From Acinetobacter towneri DSM 14962 = CIP 107472 (GTDB lineage: Bacteria > Pseudomonadota > Gammaproteobacteria > Pseudomonadales > Moraxellaceae): DNA of 64,000 bases. The DNA lies in NCBI RefSeq assembly GCF_000368785.1, contig NZ_KB849688.1, positions 252,943 through 316,942 of the forward strand, in the 5' to 3' direction. The notes beneath the pieces are model-generated. The model was not told where the DNA came from and searched no databases. It saw only the letters and a list, made by a program, of their open reading frames with translations. Positions 46,005-55,865 of this stretch are shown here, one piece after another (the first letter of the stretch is position 1; each line of letters starts with the position of its first letter). The position numbers and the translations under genes are program-made.

Positions 46005-46424
46005 TTACCAGCTCAGTGTCTGAGTGCCTGGACGGAAAATTGCTTCACCCATAGCATCTGGATTGGCATATTTCAGACCTTTCATTAAGTCACCTTCAAC
46101 AACACCGTACTGCTCCATACACATTTTGCAGATATACACATCACCACCTTTGGCGATAATACTTTTCAGCATGTTCTGATGCTCTGCATATTTATGTTCA
46201 AAGCGGTTAGATGCCAACATTACGCCTTGATCGACCAAATAAATCGTCAGTGGATGACCTTTGCCAAATTGGTTATTGCTCATGCCAATTGCCATTTTGG
46301 TGCGGTGCGCATCACTGCTGGTAAGCAAGACAAAAAGTGGATCTTTTTTGCTCTCTGCCATTGCTGGAGATAGACTGGCAAAGGTCAGCAAAACCGATAA
46401 ACATAACAACTGAATCAATTTCAT
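46005..46424 (-). CDS. DsrE-family protein, exported
   Basis: A 139-residue protein with a signal peptide (IQLLCLSVLLTFASLSPAMA) followed by a DsrE/DsrF-like domain: FVLLTSSDAHRTKMAIGMSN, LTIYLVDQGVMLAS and a CxxC pair in YICKMCMEQYGV. DsrE proteins take part in sulfur relay, but the exported forms in Acinetobacter have no assigned function. The ATG at 46424 gives a normal signal peptide; the open frame from 46457 would add 11 residues ahead of it. The Cys pair is the likely active site if it is a sulfur carrier. Confidence 0.85.
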   Translation of the reverse strand: MKLIQLLCLSVLLTFASLSPAMAESKKDPLFVLLTSSDAHRTKMAIGMSNNQFGKGHPLTIYLVDQGVMLASNRFEHKYAEHQNMLKSIIAKGGDVYICKMCMEQYGVVEGDLMKGLKYANPDAMGEAIFRPGTQTLSW

Positions 46425-46606
46425 GGCAGAACTCACACTCAATTTAAATCTGGTCAAAATATTAGCATAATAAATATACTATATTTAAATAATAAATTAA
46501 AACGATAGTCTGTATGCAATAAAGCCAAGCACTAAACTTTTTCAAAAATTAAAAATTGATCACTGTAAAATGACCCCAGCATCAACAATCACAATTCAAT
46601 ACGTCC

Positions 46607-46639
46607 AAAAAACAAAGCGCCACCGAAAACGGCAGCGCC
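46607..46639 (-). terminator. Terminator after the DUF2505 gene
   Basis: On the minus strand GCGCTGCCG pairs with CGGTGGCGC (two wobble pairs) around a four-base loop, followed by TTTGTTTTTT. Confidence 0.85.
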
Positions 46640-46682
46640 AAGCATGTATTTAAGAGCAATCTTTTCTAGTAGAAATGAAGGG

Positions 46683-47180
46683 TTAAGCCGCTAAATTTTT
46701 CTTGAGTTCATCTTCTACAATACCAATTTCCAACTCACTGAAACGACGGATTTCCCCTTCTGCATGTTTTTCCAACATGCCGCCAATCAATGGCACTTTA
46801 ACCTTAATTGTCCAGTTTAATTGAATATCAATTTTTTCATGGTTGCCTGTCACACTACGCTCGCCTTTAGCTTCTAAAGGCAAGTTTGCACCAAGCTCCA
46901 CGGTAGAAGTAAGCGCCGTTAAATGGGTCACATCATTGCGTTTTAAACGAAATGCATCTTTTAATAATTTTTTAGCCATATCTGGAATATTCACATCTAA
47001 ATTATAAGCACGGCGTAAAGTGTAAATATCACCGTTCTTTTTAGATTCTAAAATTTCCAAATTTTCACCAGGAATACGCTTGCAGACTGCTTCATGCAAA
47101 GCAACATCTGCCACTAAACGCTTAAATTCGTCAATTGAAACGCCATGAATGGTGGCGTTTACAGTAAATTGATGAGCCAT
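46683..47180 (-). CDS. DUF2505 domain protein
   Basis: A 165-residue soluble protein of the DUF2505 family, a START/SRPBCC-like lipid- or ligand-binding fold by similarity. Family features are VNATIHGVSIDEFKRLVADV at the start, VCKRIPGENLEIL and a C-terminal HAEGEIRRFSELEIGIVEDEL. Function unknown. The ATG at 47180 is chosen because AGGAA lies six bases upstream; the open frame to 47255 has no such site. Confidence 0.85.
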   Translation of the reverse strand: MAHQFTVNATIHGVSIDEFKRLVADVALHEAVCKRIPGENLEILESKKNGDIYTLRRAYNLDVNIPDMAKKLLKDAFRLKRNDVTHLTALTSTVELGANLPLEAKGERSVTGNHEKIDIQLNWTIKVKVPLIGGMLEKHAEGEIRRFSELEIGIVEDELKKNLAA

Positions 47181-47345
47181 TTGAGTTCCTTTTATTTTGT
47201 TTATTGATGGAGTAGGTCTAGCATCATCGTGCAATATAATTTGGCTGATGCTCAACGGGTATAAGCTGTTTTATATCCTAAATACAACTTTATTTTCAGG
47301 CTATTAAAATGTTTTTTCCGCCTGCTGTCATTGACTCTATTTTGT

Positions 47346-47630
47346 CTATTCTGTGTAAATGATGCCAAATTCAGCGGCATAGGTTTCATGGCTATAAATA
47401 GTTAAATAATGCCCATAAAATTCAATTTTGGCATAAAAATGTTCTGCGCCATCATCTAGTCCTGTGGAACACCATGTCGTCCCTTTGGGGAAATCATCTA
47501 ACCACTGGGCTTGGTAAAAATCTGCAATCGAATCAAACTGTAAATAACGCTCAGGATACGCTAAAATATCCAATGCCAATAAATCAAATTGTTTAAGCTG
47601 CGCCTGTTTAAAATCAATTAAATTGCTCAT
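47346..47630 (-). CDS. Hypothetical protein, 94 aa, downstream of pnuC
   Basis: I do not recognise this protein. It is small, acidic and aromatic-rich with no signal peptide; sequence such as LQFDSIADFYQAQWLDDFP and YAKIEFYGHYLTIYSHETY reads as helix then strand. It starts only 12 bases after the pnuC stop, so it is probably cotranscribed with it. A role in nicotinamide uptake would be pure inference. Confidence 0.65.
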   Translation of the reverse strand: MSNLIDFKQAQLKQFDLLALDILAYPERYLQFDSIADFYQAQWLDDFPKGTTWCSTGLDDGAEHFYAKIEFYGHYLTIYSHETYAAEFGIIYTE

Positions 47631-47642
47631 CGCTACACGCCA

Positions 47643-48221
47643 TCACACCGCAGAATGTGCCGCATGTTGTTGTCGGATTTTATGCCATTCACGCCAGCCC
47701 AAATAAGCAAGAACCACAAAACCTGCATATAACACAGCCGTTAACAGCAACTCTTTGTAAATAAACATGCCGATATACACCAGATCGACCACAATCCATA
47801 ACACCCATGTAGCCAAGTATTTACGACTGGTCCAATAGGTTGCCAATAGACTCATAGCTGCCAGTTGTGCATCCAATAAAGGCAGTGAAGCCTGCGTCCA
47901 CCACTTTAAACTTAGCCCAAACAGTAAACCCAGTATGCTACTCAGTGCAATTTGCAGCCACATTTTAGAGAGTGGCAAGCTTTGAATGATGATATGTTGT
48001 TTTTGCTGCTGTGCAGTTTTCCACTGGAAAAAACCATAAACAGCCATGCCCATAAATAGGGTTTGTAATACCGTTTCGCCATACAATTGATATTCAAAGA
48101 ACAAATAGGCATACAGCAAACAGGCAATAAAATTCACCACCCAGCAAGCTATATGTCGCTTAATGGTTAAGGTCACGCCTAAAACACTAATCAACACAGC
48201 AATGATTTCTAAAACTGACAT
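47643..48221 (-). CDS. pnuC: Nicotinamide riboside/mononucleotide transporter PnuC
   Basis: A 192-residue inner-membrane protein with about seven hydrophobic segments. It has the PnuC pattern: N-terminal IIAVLISVLGVTLTIKRHIACWVVN region, the FFEYQLYGETVLQTLFMGMAVYGFFQW stretch, and the C-terminal IVVDLVYIGMFIYKELLLTA. PnuC imports nicotinamide riboside for NAD synthesis. AGGCAGCATCA precedes the ATG. The next gene starts 12 bases after its stop; no NadR/NMN kinase is nearby. Confidence 0.93.
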   Translation of the reverse strand: MSVLEIIAVLISVLGVTLTIKRHIACWVVNFIACLLYAYLFFEYQLYGETVLQTLFMGMAVYGFFQWKTAQQQKQHIIIQSLPLSKMWLQIALSSILGLLFGLSLKWWTQASLPLLDAQLAAMSLLATYWTSRKYLATWVLWIVVDLVYIGMFIYKELLLTAVLYAGFVVLAYLGWREWHKIRQQHAAHSAV

Positions 48222-48378
48222 TGATGCTGCCTATGTAAAAGAAAAAGGCATGATACCTCTTTTCGGGAAAATAGCGCAAAACTCAACATTTAACCAAACA
48301 CTTAACTGACAAGAAGATGCTGCAATTAATTTTCAAGAAACCTCTGTAAAATCATAAACAGAAAATCAGGCATGAAAA

Positions 48379-48855
48379 TCAATCTGTTTGAAACTGCTCT
48401 GAATTATTGTATTTATGCTCTCGCCCAAAGCGGTCTACATGGGTAATAAAAACTCCGTATTTGCCGACAAAATATTCAAGGGATTGCTCGTAAAAACTCC
48501 AGTAAATTGACCACTCCCCCAAGTCTAACTGACGAATTTGCGTATGTGCTTTGGCAGGCATTTTATTCAGCACTTCTTGTTGAATAGTTTCGGCATCTTC
48601 AGGGTCACGACTAGATACTTTTAAGCTTAAAAATATTTCTGCGATATCATCAAATAATTGCTGTTCGTATTCGGCAACTTCTTCCACCACCTCTTCTACA
48701 GGGCGCGGTGCTTTGTGGGTAATCGGGTCTTGGACAATATTGGCAATATCTTGACAGCTTTGCTGAAAAGTACGATTAATTTTTATTTTGAACCAGACTT
48801 TCCAGACTGCATATACGGCAATCAACAACAAAATCCATAACAATAGTTTTGCCAT
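48379..48855 (-). CDS. Hypothetical membrane-anchored protein, 158 aa
   Basis: I do not recognise it. It has an N-terminal membrane segment (LLLWILLLIAVYAVWKVWF, residues 4-22), then a charged, Glu-rich helical part (VEEVVEEVAEYEQQLFDDIAE, about 50-75) and an aromatic C-terminal part (EWSIYWSFYEQSLEYFVGK). It lies 157 bases upstream of pnuC on the same strand, with no gene between them. It could be a single-pass inner-membrane protein facing the cytoplasm. Confidence 0.65.
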   Translation of the reverse strand: MAKLLLWILLLIAVYAVWKVWFKIKINRTFQQSCQDIANIVQDPITHKAPRPVEEVVEEVAEYEQQLFDDIAEIFLSLKVSSRDPEDAETIQQEVLNKMPAKAHTQIRQLDLGEWSIYWSFYEQSLEYFVGKYGVFITHVDRFGREHKYNNSEQFQTD

Positions 48856-49136
48856 CTTGGTCTTCGCTCTTATTTCAGGCGTTTCAATAAAGTATAACCA
48901 TTTCAGGGCTTAGCGTCTATTCGCTGCTGCACGCTTCAACGCTTATGCTTTAACAGATGATTCCATCCATGCATCGCTAAAAAGTGCAATGCTCAATTAC
49001 ACAATGATACCGATTGCCTTAAAAATAGGACTTGTGCTGCAGTATAACGCAGTAAAACACAACAATTTTCTGCTATTTCTTTAAACACTTTTCGCTTCCA
49101 ATAGAGCCTTGTTTTTATCTATCACCCTAAGCCTAG

Positions 49137-49604
49137 ATGATTAGAGCTGCACAAATTCAAGATGTCGCCAATTTGGTTGCGGTATTACACGCCAGTATTC
49201 GCTCTTGTATTCAAGATCATCAACGCAATGAAGCCAAAATTCAGTCATGGCTAGAAAATAAAAGCTATGAAAATATTTTAATGCTGCTGCATTACAACAA
49301 TTGTTGGGTCTATGTCTTACAGCATGTGGTGGTTGGCTTTATTATGATGAGTGATCGCGGGCAAATTTTACAACATGCCATTGCCCCCGAAGTACAACAA
49401 CGCGGTATTGGTCAAGCCTTGTTATTTGAAGCAATAAGCGATTTAAAGCGCAAAAATGTATCGCACATGAGTGTATTTAGCACACAGACTGCTTTAAGTT
49501 TTTATGAAAAAAATGGCTTTGAAATACAACCTCAAAAAATTAGCTATGGGCACTTCACACCCATGCTCAAACATCTCAATGGCGAACCCTTAGAGCACAC
49601 TTAA
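49137..49604 (+). CDS. GNAT family N-acetyltransferase
   Basis: A 155-residue GNAT enzyme. The acetyl-CoA-binding motif A is visible as AIAPEVQQRGIGQALLFEAI (pattern Q/RxxGxG/A), followed by SHMSVFSTQTALSFYEKNGF, the classical motif B with catalytic-region Tyr. Substrate unknown; the group includes small-molecule and protein acetyltransferases. It is a lone gene between the hypothetical gene at 48379 and the cys operon, with its own terminator. The ATG follows an open region without strong ribosome binding site. Confidence 0.9.
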   Translation: MIRAAQIQDVANLVAVLHASIRSCIQDHQRNEAKIQSWLENKSYENILMLLHYNNCWVYVLQHVVVGFIMMSDRGQILQHAIAPEVQQRGIGQALLFEAISDLKRKNVSHMSVFSTQTALSFYEKNGFEIQPQKISYGHFTPMLKHLNGEPLEHT

Positions 49605-49636
49605 AAAACAAACTTTCCAATATAGTGAACGCACAT

Positions 49637-49669
49637 AAAAAAACCGCTTTCAGGTGAAAGCGGTTTTTT
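49637..49669. terminator. Bidirectional terminator between the GNAT gene and cysN
   Basis: AAAACCGCTTTC and GAAAGCGGTTTT form a 12-bp perfect stem with a four-base loop, with A and T tracts on the two sides. Confidence 0.94.
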
Positions 49670-49705
49670 GGGGATGTGGATTCGATTTTATAAACGAATC
49701 TAATT

Positions 49706-51322
49706 TTATAAGCGAACTAGGGCAATAATTTTTTCTGCCAGTTCTTCTGTAGCTGTCGCAGTCAACTCTGCATCTGCACCACTGTTTACATCACTAATGA
49801 CCACAATGCCCGTTTCGCGGAGTAATGCAACCTGCGCAGCATCTAAACCTGCTTTGGCAATGGCAACAATACCCTGCTGAATCAGCAAGCTTTCAAGTGT
49901 TTGTGCCTGTTCAAGTGCTTGGCTTGGTACACATACCGCTGCAGGTTTTTGACCCAAACGTGCAGCACGGTCTTCGGTTGTTACAGGTGTACTGTGTGCA
50001 GTCCATTCTACGCAAGCTTCAACCATACCTGCGCCAATGGTCACGTTATTTAAACGATCAATGAAAATAAACGAACCCGTATAACGACTGTCTTGATAAC
50101 GGTCAAATACCACAGGCGCATCAAATTCGATGGTGACATTGGCAATTGCATTCAGTTCAAGCTGTTCAACCTGCACCTGTTCCAAAGTATTCACATTGGT
50201 ACGGTAATGAATGGCTGTGACTTTTGCAGGCACAGTTTGTGTACCCACTTTTAAGTTATACAGCTTGCCAATAGATAGTGGCTGATCAGCCATCCACACC
50301 ACAGTGGCATTTACAGCACGTGAAATTTCAGGACGCACTTGATCTTCACGCACCAACACATTACCACGTGAAATATCAATTTCATCGTTCAGTGTTAGGG
50401 TAACTGCTTGACCTGCAATTGCATGTTCAAGATTGCCATCAAAAGTCACAATCTCTTTTACTGTCGAGCTTTTACCCGATGGCAATGCCACAATGCGGTC
50501 ACCCACATGAATATCGCCCAAAGCAATCGTGCCGCAGAAACCACGGAAGTCAAGGTTTGGACGGTTGACATACTGCACAGGGAAACGGAAATCATTTTGA
50601 GCCGAGTTACGGTTAATTTCTACCGACTCCAATGTTCCCATTAAAGTATCGCCTGTGTACCAAGGGGTATGCTCAGACTTGTTCACCACGTTATCGCCAT
50701 TTAAGGCAGAAATTGGCGTGAAAATAATATTCGATGGTTTACGATCACCCAGTTGATTCACAAAGTTCGCATATTCCGTCTGAATTTCGTTAAATCGTGC
50801 TTCTGAATAATCCACCAAATCCATTTTATTGATGGCAACCACAATATTGTTAATGCCCAATAAACTAGAAATAAAAGTATGACGACGGGTCTGAGTTTGT
50901 ACGCCATAACGCGCATCAATCAAAATAATCGCCAAGTCACAAGTCGATGCACCTGTTGCCATGTTACGTGTATATTGCTCATGCCCAGGTGTATCGGCAA
51001 TGATGAACTTACGCTTTTCAGTAGAAAAATAACGATAAGCCACATCAATGGTAATGCCCTGCTCACGCTCGGCTTGCAAACCATCGACCAATAAAGCTAA
51101 ATCAGGTGCATCGCCCGTAGTGCCGACTTTTTTCGAGTCACGAGTCACGGCTTGTAATTGATCTTCATAAATCAATTTTGAGTCATACAACAAACGACCA
51201 ATTAATGTCGATTTACCATCGTCTACGTTACCGCAAGTTAAAAATCGCAGTAGATCTTTGTTTTCGTGCTGTTTTAAATACGCCAAAATATCTTGGCTAA
51301 TTAAATTCGATTGATGAGACAT
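49706..51322 (-). CDS. cysN: Sulfate adenylyltransferase large subunit (GTPase)
   Basis: CysN is the GTP-hydrolysing subunit of ATP sulfurylase, driving adenosine phosphosulfate formation by CysD. GTPase motifs are visible: GNVDDGKST (P-loop), DVAYRYF and DTPGHEQ (G3), NKMD (G4). Elongation-factor-like beta-barrel domains follow. Length 538 is the unfused form, without a CysC kinase domain at the C-terminus. It lies downstream of cysD, separated by a 145-base gap with repeat hairpins. Confidence 0.96.
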   Translation of the reverse strand: MSHQSNLISQDILAYLKQHENKDLLRFLTCGNVDDGKSTLIGRLLYDSKLIYEDQLQAVTRDSKKVGTTGDAPDLALLVDGLQAEREQGITIDVAYRYFSTEKRKFIIADTPGHEQYTRNMATGASTCDLAIILIDARYGVQTQTRRHTFISSLLGINNIVVAINKMDLVDYSEARFNEIQTEYANFVNQLGDRKPSNIIFTPISALNGDNVVNKSEHTPWYTGDTLMGTLESVEINRNSAQNDFRFPVQYVNRPNLDFRGFCGTIALGDIHVGDRIVALPSGKSSTVKEIVTFDGNLEHAIAGQAVTLTLNDEIDISRGNVLVREDQVRPEISRAVNATVVWMADQPLSIGKLYNLKVGTQTVPAKVTAIHYRTNVNTLEQVQVEQLELNAIANVTIEFDAPVVFDRYQDSRYTGSFIFIDRLNNVTIGAGMVEACVEWTAHSTPVTTEDRAARLGQKPAAVCVPSQALEQAQTLESLLIQQGIVAIAKAGLDAAQVALLRETGIVVISDVNSGADAELTATATEELAEKIIALVRL

Positions 51323-51381
51323 TGCTCAAAGCTCCACATATTTTTTAGAAATCGGTTTTTTAATCTTTAATCCCTCTAAAT

Positions 51382-51400
51382 CTCCCTTTTATAAAGGGAG
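51382..51400. repeat. Palindromic hairpin repeat 1 in the cysD-cysN gap
   Basis: CTCCCTTT-TAT-AAAGGGAG, a perfect 8-bp stem with a three-base loop. A closely related hairpin lies 24 bases further on. Confidence 0.85.
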
Positions 51401-51423
51401 GCTTTGCTCCGCTTTTTATAAGT

Positions 51424-51442
51424 CCCTCTTTTATAAAGAGGG
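51424..51442. repeat. Palindromic hairpin repeat 2 in the cysD-cysN gap
   Basis: CCCTCTTT-TAT-AAAGAGGG, the same form with 8-bp arms. Both sit between two genes of one operon, so they would form stable structures in the mRNA. I recall similar short palindromes in Acinetobacter intergenic regions; this is an impression, not a check. Confidence 0.8.
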
Positions 51443-51467
51443 GTTTGGGGAGATTTTTCAGGAGAGA

Positions 51468-52382
51468 TTAGAAGTAACCTTCTTGCTTTTTCTTTTCCAT
51501 CGAGCCAGCTTCATCGTGGTCAATCATACGACCCTGACGCTCTGAACTGGTTGCCAATAGCATTTCCTGAATAATTTCAGGCAAGGTATTCGCTTCTGAT
51601 TCGACTGCACCCGTAAGTGGATAACAACCTAAAGTACGGAAGCGTACCGATTTCATTTGTGGAACTTCACCTTCTAGCAACGGCATGCGTTCGTCATCGA
51701 CCATAATTAAAGTGCCGCTACGCTCAACGACAGGACGTTCTGCAGCCAAATACAACGGTACTAATGGAATACTTTCGAGGTAAATGTATTGCCAAATATC
51801 CAATTCAGTCCAGTTAGACAATGGGAACACACGAATACTTTCGCCTTTATTGACCTTGCCATTATACAAATTCCACAATTCAGGACGCTGATTTTTCGGG
51901 TCCCAACGATGTTTTGCATCACGGAAAGAATAAACACGTTCTTTGGCACGTGATTTTTCCTCATCACGACGCGCGCCACCAAATGCCGCATCAAAACCGT
52001 ATTTATCTAAAGCTTGTTTTAAGCCTTGGGTTTTCATGATGTCGGTATATTTAGAACTGCCATGATCGAATGGGTTAATGTTGGCATCTACCCCTTCTTT
52101 ATTTTGATGAACAATCAAGTCAAAACCGTGCTGTTTTGCCATGTTGTCACGGAAAGTGATCATGTCTTTGAATTTCCAGCCTGTATCCACATGTAACAGT
52201 GGAAATGGCAGTTTCGCTGGATAGAATGCTTTTAAAGCCAAATGCAACATTACCGCTGAATCTTTACCAATCGAATACAACATGACTGGATTTTCAAACT
52301 CGGCTGCAACTTCACGGATAATATGAATACTCTCAGCTTCAAGCTGTTTAAGATGAGTAAGTCTTTCCTGATTTATTGACAT
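51468..52382 (-). CDS. cysD: Sulfate adenylyltransferase small subunit
   Basis: CysD is the adenylyl-transferring subunit of ATP sulfurylase, the first step of assimilatory sulfate reduction. The PP-loop is [13 protein letters not shown] (near residue 37), with [14 protein letters not shown] and [19 protein letters not shown] motifs downstream. Length 304 is typical. It is the first gene of cysDN; the 348-base gap upstream would carry a CysB-controlled promoter, by family knowledge. Confidence 0.97.
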   Translation of the reverse strand: MSINQERLTHLKQLEAESIHIIREVAAEFENPVMLYSIGKDSAVMLHLALKAFYPAKLPFPLLHVDTGWKFKDMITFRDNMAKQHGFDLIVHQNKEGVDANINPFDHGSSKYTDIMKTQGLKQALDKYGFDAAFGGARRDEEKSRAKERVYSFRDAKHRWDPKNQRPELWNLYNGKVNKGESIRVFPLSNWTELDIWQYIYLESIPLVPLYLAAERPVVERSGTLIMVDDERMPLLEGEVPQMKSVRFRTLGCYPLTGAVESEANTLPEIIQEMLLATSSERQGRMIDHDEAGSMEKKKQEGYF

Positions 52383-52730
52383 TGATCACACCAGATGTAC
52401 TTAAACTTGTGTACGAATAACACAGATAGAATTTGATTTTCATTATAGTGACTTAGTTATGCAGACTATTGCTTGTTTTATTATATTTATATGCAAAAAG
52501 CTCATATAAAAGAAAACCAATAAGCAGTATAAGTTTTATTTAATCAATAGTTTATTCCATCATATATTGAAATTTAACGTCATTCTCGCTACGTTTGATA
52601 CATACAAATCGCGCTTACAAGCTGCTCATTTTTGAATAACTTCATAGATTATTCATCTAATTCAGTGCTTCAAGCATGAACAAAAAATGCTTAAAGTAAA
52701 AACATATTTTTTTATTTTTAAGATGCTCCC
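52383..52730. other. Intergenic region between divergent cysD and the 52731 gene
   Basis: 348 bases, very A/T rich. It should hold the cysD promoter. I see no hairpin, gene or clear CysB site. Confidence 0.5.
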
Positions 52731-53261
52731 ATGCCACAGATTGAACAGATCAAATCCAAACTTGAACAGGCGCAGCTGGCTGGTTTTTTATATCAGCACA
52801 GCCCTGAGCTACTCGTCCTACAAGAGCCTTTAAACGATGATGCTTCAATGCTGAATGTTTTTGTGCAACATGAACTCAGTGCAGATCAGATTGGGCTGCA
52901 ATTTGGTTTGCGTTGCCGTGATCAACAACTCTCCTTTTTAATAGGCGTGACGCATAGCAATCAAGACCGCAGCTATGAAATTGGTGTGGGCAATTTAAAG
53001 GCCGAACAAAAAGCCTTTAACTTAATGTATGCATTTTATAATTATCCTAAAGGTTTTTATTTGGTAGATGTGCCTTTAAATGCAACCACGGCAGAACTGC
53101 ATCAAGCGATTGAAACGCAATTATTTTCGCAAGAAAAACTGGATTTCTTAAACACTGCTATTAAAACCAACCCCATGGGTACACAAGTAACTTGGATGAA
53201 AGCGCATATTTTGCAGCAAGCTTTAGAGATGAAAGTACGGATTCAAACGGCGTTGTTATAA
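52731..53261 (+). CDS. Hypothetical protein, 176 aa
   Basis: I do not recognise this protein. It is soluble, without signal peptide or transmembrane segment, with alternating helix and strand (QLAGFLYQHSPELLVLQEP, then GLRCRDQQLSFLIGVTH). The codon use and composition look like its neighbours. It stands alone between cysD and higBA. A short open region on the opposite strand is a shadow. No function inferred. Confidence 0.7.
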   Translation: MPQIEQIKSKLEQAQLAGFLYQHSPELLVLQEPLNDDASMLNVFVQHELSADQIGLQFGLRCRDQQLSFLIGVTHSNQDRSYEIGVGNLKAEQKAFNLMYAFYNYPKGFYLVDVPLNATTAELHQAIETQLFSQEKLDFLNTAIKTNPMGTQVTWMKAHILQQALEMKVRIQTALL

Positions 53262-53326
53262 GCATCATCACTTTAAGTTTCTGCGGATTACGCAAGATGC
53301 ACTTAAACCCCGCCAAAACTGGTTGA

Positions 53327-53354
53327 TTGATTAAACTCGAAATTATCGTATACT
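53327..53354 (+). promoter_or_regulatory. Promoter and operator of higBA
   Basis: TTGATT (53327-53332), a 16-base spacer and TATACT (53349-53354) form a good sigma-70 promoter. The -10 overlaps GTATA-CTGTACA-TATAC, a palindrome suitable for autorepression by the HigA dimer, as in other higBA operons. Confidence 0.65.
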
Positions 53355-53387
53355 GTACATATACACAATACACTTGGATACTAAGGC

Positions 53388-53696
53388 TTGATTAAGAGTT
53401 TTAAACATAAAGGTCTTCAGGCTTTTTTCCAAACTGGTTCAACAGCAGGTATTCAAGCAGCGCATTCTACAAAATTACATTTAATACTTGCAGCACTACA
53501 TGCTGCATCTACGGTGAATGATTTGCGAACTCCACCCAATTGGCGTTTACATAAATTGAGTGGAAATCTACAAGATCAATGGTCACTAACAGTAAATGGT
53601 AATTGGCGTGTAATTTTTAAATTTGAAGATGGTGATGTCTACATTGTAGATTATTTGGATTATCACATAGCTTCTAGCGCAGGAGTACAAAGATGA
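53388..53696 (+). CDS. higB: HigB toxin (RelE/HigB family mRNA interferase)
   Basis: A 102-residue RelE-like toxin. It starts IKSFKHKGLQAFFQTGSTAGI with the HigB-specific GSTxGI pattern and ends in LDYH. HigB cleaves ribosome-bound mRNA. RWRVIFKFE-like strand (NGNWRVIFKFEDGDVYIVDY) is the conserved catalytic region. The only start consistent with the family N-terminus is a TTG at 53388; an AAGG lies a few bases before it. Its stop overlaps the antitoxin start by four bases, in the reverse order (toxin first) that marks HigBA systems. Confidence 0.93.
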   Translation: MIKSFKHKGLQAFFQTGSTAGIQAAHSTKLHLILAALHAASTVNDLRTPPNWRLHKLSGNLQDQWSLTVNGNWRVIFKFEDGDVYIVDYLDYHIASSAGVQR

Positions 53697-53974
53697 ATAT
53701 GATGTTTAATGCACCTCATCCGGGCGAAATGTTGCGCGAATATATTGGTGAAACTTCTGTGACTGAAGTGGCTCAAGCACTTGGAGTGACACGTGCAAAC
53801 CTATCTCGCATTTTGAATGGTCATACTGGAATTTCTGCAGATATGGCGATTCGTTTGAGTGAAGCCTTAGAAACCTCACCAGAGTTTTGGTTGAATTTAC
53901 AAATGCAGCATGATTTATGGCTTGCCAGTCAACGCCAGCGACCTATGATCAAAAAATTGGTGGCAAGTGTTTAA
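53693..53974 (+). CDS. higA: HigA antitoxin, XRE-type helix-turn-helix
   Basis: A 93-residue antitoxin with an N-terminal FNAPHPGEMLREYIGE motif and a helix-turn-helix (TEVAQALGVTRANLSRILNG, residues 22-41). It binds HigB and represses the operon. Its ATG lies inside the higB stop (ATGA overlap), implying coupling. A second Met three codons in may also be used. Terminator just downstream. Confidence 0.95.
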   Translation: MNMMFNAPHPGEMLREYIGETSVTEVAQALGVTRANLSRILNGHTGISADMAIRLSEALETSPEFWLNLQMQHDLWLASQRQRPMIKKLVASV

Positions 53975-53990
53975 CTTTAAGTTACAACAA

Positions 53991-54022
53991 AAAAACAACC
54001 TGTATTTCTGCAGGTTGTTTTT
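53991..54022. terminator. Bidirectional terminator between higA and lysS
   Basis: AAACAACCTG and CAGGTTGTTT form a 10-bp stem around an eight-base loop, with A tract before and T tract after. Confidence 0.9.
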
Positions 54023-54047
54023 TATGTCGTCAACGATGCGCTAAAAC

Positions 54048-55574
54048 TTAGTTTTTATGACGCATGTGTGGGAATAAAATCACATCACGGATACTCGCAG
54101 CGTTGGCAAACAACATTACCAAACGGTCAATCCCGATGCCCTCACCTGCAGTTGGTGGTAAGCCGTATTCCAAAGCTTCAACAAAGTCTGCATCGTAATG
54201 CATCGCTTCATCATCGCCTGCGTCTTTTTCTGCAACCTGTGCTTGGAAACGCTCAGCTTGGTCAATCGGGTCATTTAATTCTGAGAAACCATTCGCCAAT
54301 TCACGACCACCAATAAAGAACTCAAAACGGTCAGTAATGTGTGGGTTATCGTCATTACGACGTGCCAAAGGCGACGTTTCTGCAGGATATTCTGTAATGA
54401 AAGTCGGCTGACGTAATTGAGTTTCTACGGTTTCTTCAAACACGATGGTTTGTAGTTTGCCCAAACCAAAACCAGGCTTCACCTGTTCTTTCAATTCTTC
54501 CTGCACAAATTTAGCCAAGAAATCACGGTCATTAACATTTTCTGGCGTGAATTGTGGATTATGCTCAAGAATGGCATCAAACATAGAAATTTTCTTGAAT
54601 GGGCCTTTGAAGCTATACACTTCATCGCCATACGGCACATCGGTAGTACCCAAAATATCCAAAGCCAGTTTTTCTAGCATTTGCTCAGTCAATGCCATCA
54701 AATCTTTATAGTCGGCATAAGCTTGGTAGAATTCGATCATGGTAAATTCAGGGTTATGACGTGTAGACACCCCTTCATTACGGAAGTTACGGTTAATTTC
54801 AAACACACGTTCAAAACCGCCAACCACTAAACGCTTTAAATATAATTCAGGCGCAATACGCAAGAATAACGGCATATCTAAAGCATTATGATGCGTTTCA
54901 AATGGACGTGCCGATGCACCGCCAGGAATCACATGCATCATTGGCGTTTCAACTTCCATAAAACGCTGTTCAGTTAAAAATGCACGAATACCCGAAACCA
55001 CTTTGGCACGAATTTCAAAGGTTTTACGGGTGTCTTCATTTACGATTAAGTCTAAATAACGCTTACGATATTTCGCTTCGGTATCGCTTAAACCATGATA
55101 TTTGTCTGGTAATGGACGTAAAGATTTGGTCAACAATTCAAAATGTTGAATATGAACATATAAATCGCCTTTGCCTGAACGACCAATATAGCCTTTCGCT
55201 GCGATAATATCGCCCAAATCTAGGCTCTTGATCGTCTCTAATGTTTCAGCACTAAGTTCTTTACGCGCCACATACAACTGAATACGACCTGTCATGTCTT
55301 GAATTACGATGAATGAACCGCGGTTCAACATCACACGACCTGCTACAGACACATACACTTTTTCGCCTGCTTCAATTTCTTCTTTAGAAACTTCTGCGAA
55401 TTGTGCCTGCAAATCTTCTGCGTAGTTTTCACGCTTAAACGTATTTGGCCAAGGGCTAGTTCCCTTCGCCTGCGCTTGTTCTTGAATTTGCTTTAACTTG
55501 GCATGACGCTGCGCAATTAAATCGTTTTCGGAAATAGTGGGTTCAGAAGTCGATTGAGCGTTATGTTGCGTCAT
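54048..55574 (-). CDS. lysS: Lysyl-tRNA synthetase, class II
   Basis: LysS charges tRNA-Lys. An N-terminal OB anticodon-binding fold ([19 protein letters not shown]) precedes the class II catalytic core with motif 2 ([18 protein letters not shown]) and motif 3 ([17 protein letters not shown]). Length 508 is normal. It is monocistronic, ending at a shared terminator with higA. Upstream is a 291-base gap. Confidence 0.97.
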   Translation of the reverse strand: MTQHNAQSTSEPTISENDLIAQRHAKLKQIQEQAQAKGTSPWPNTFKRENYAEDLQAQFAEVSKEEIEAGEKVYVSVAGRVMLNRGSFIVIQDMTGRIQLYVARKELSAETLETIKSLDLGDIIAAKGYIGRSGKGDLYVHIQHFELLTKSLRPLPDKYHGLSDTEAKYRKRYLDLIVNEDTRKTFEIRAKVVSGIRAFLTEQRFMEVETPMMHVIPGGASARPFETHHNALDMPLFLRIAPELYLKRLVVGGFERVFEINRNFRNEGVSTRHNPEFTMIEFYQAYADYKDLMALTEQMLEKLALDILGTTDVPYGDEVYSFKGPFKKISMFDAILEHNPQFTPENVNDRDFLAKFVQEELKEQVKPGFGLGKLQTIVFEETVETQLRQPTFITEYPAETSPLARRNDDNPHITDRFEFFIGGRELANGFSELNDPIDQAERFQAQVAEKDAGDDEAMHYDADFVEALEYGLPPTAGEGIGIDRLVMLFANAASIRDVILFPHMRHKN

Positions 55575-55865
55575 CTCTGCCTCGAATAATTACTAAAAAA
55601 GAAGTTCAATAGAATAGCAGATTTAGACACGATTTCGTATGCCTTCTCTGACTCGAGCAATTTATTTTTTAAATTGCCACTTGCTTTTGTGATTTTTTGT
55701 AGACTTAGACCAAAAGCTAACTTCTTTCTCAGGCTAAGCGCACTACAATATTGTTCAGAAAATAGATGAAAAAGACCGTATTTTGCTGTTTTTAAACCTG
55801 CTGATGTATCAGTCTAAATATTTTATTTTCTATCCACTTTATCTTTAGGCTCAGTTTGACTCAAG

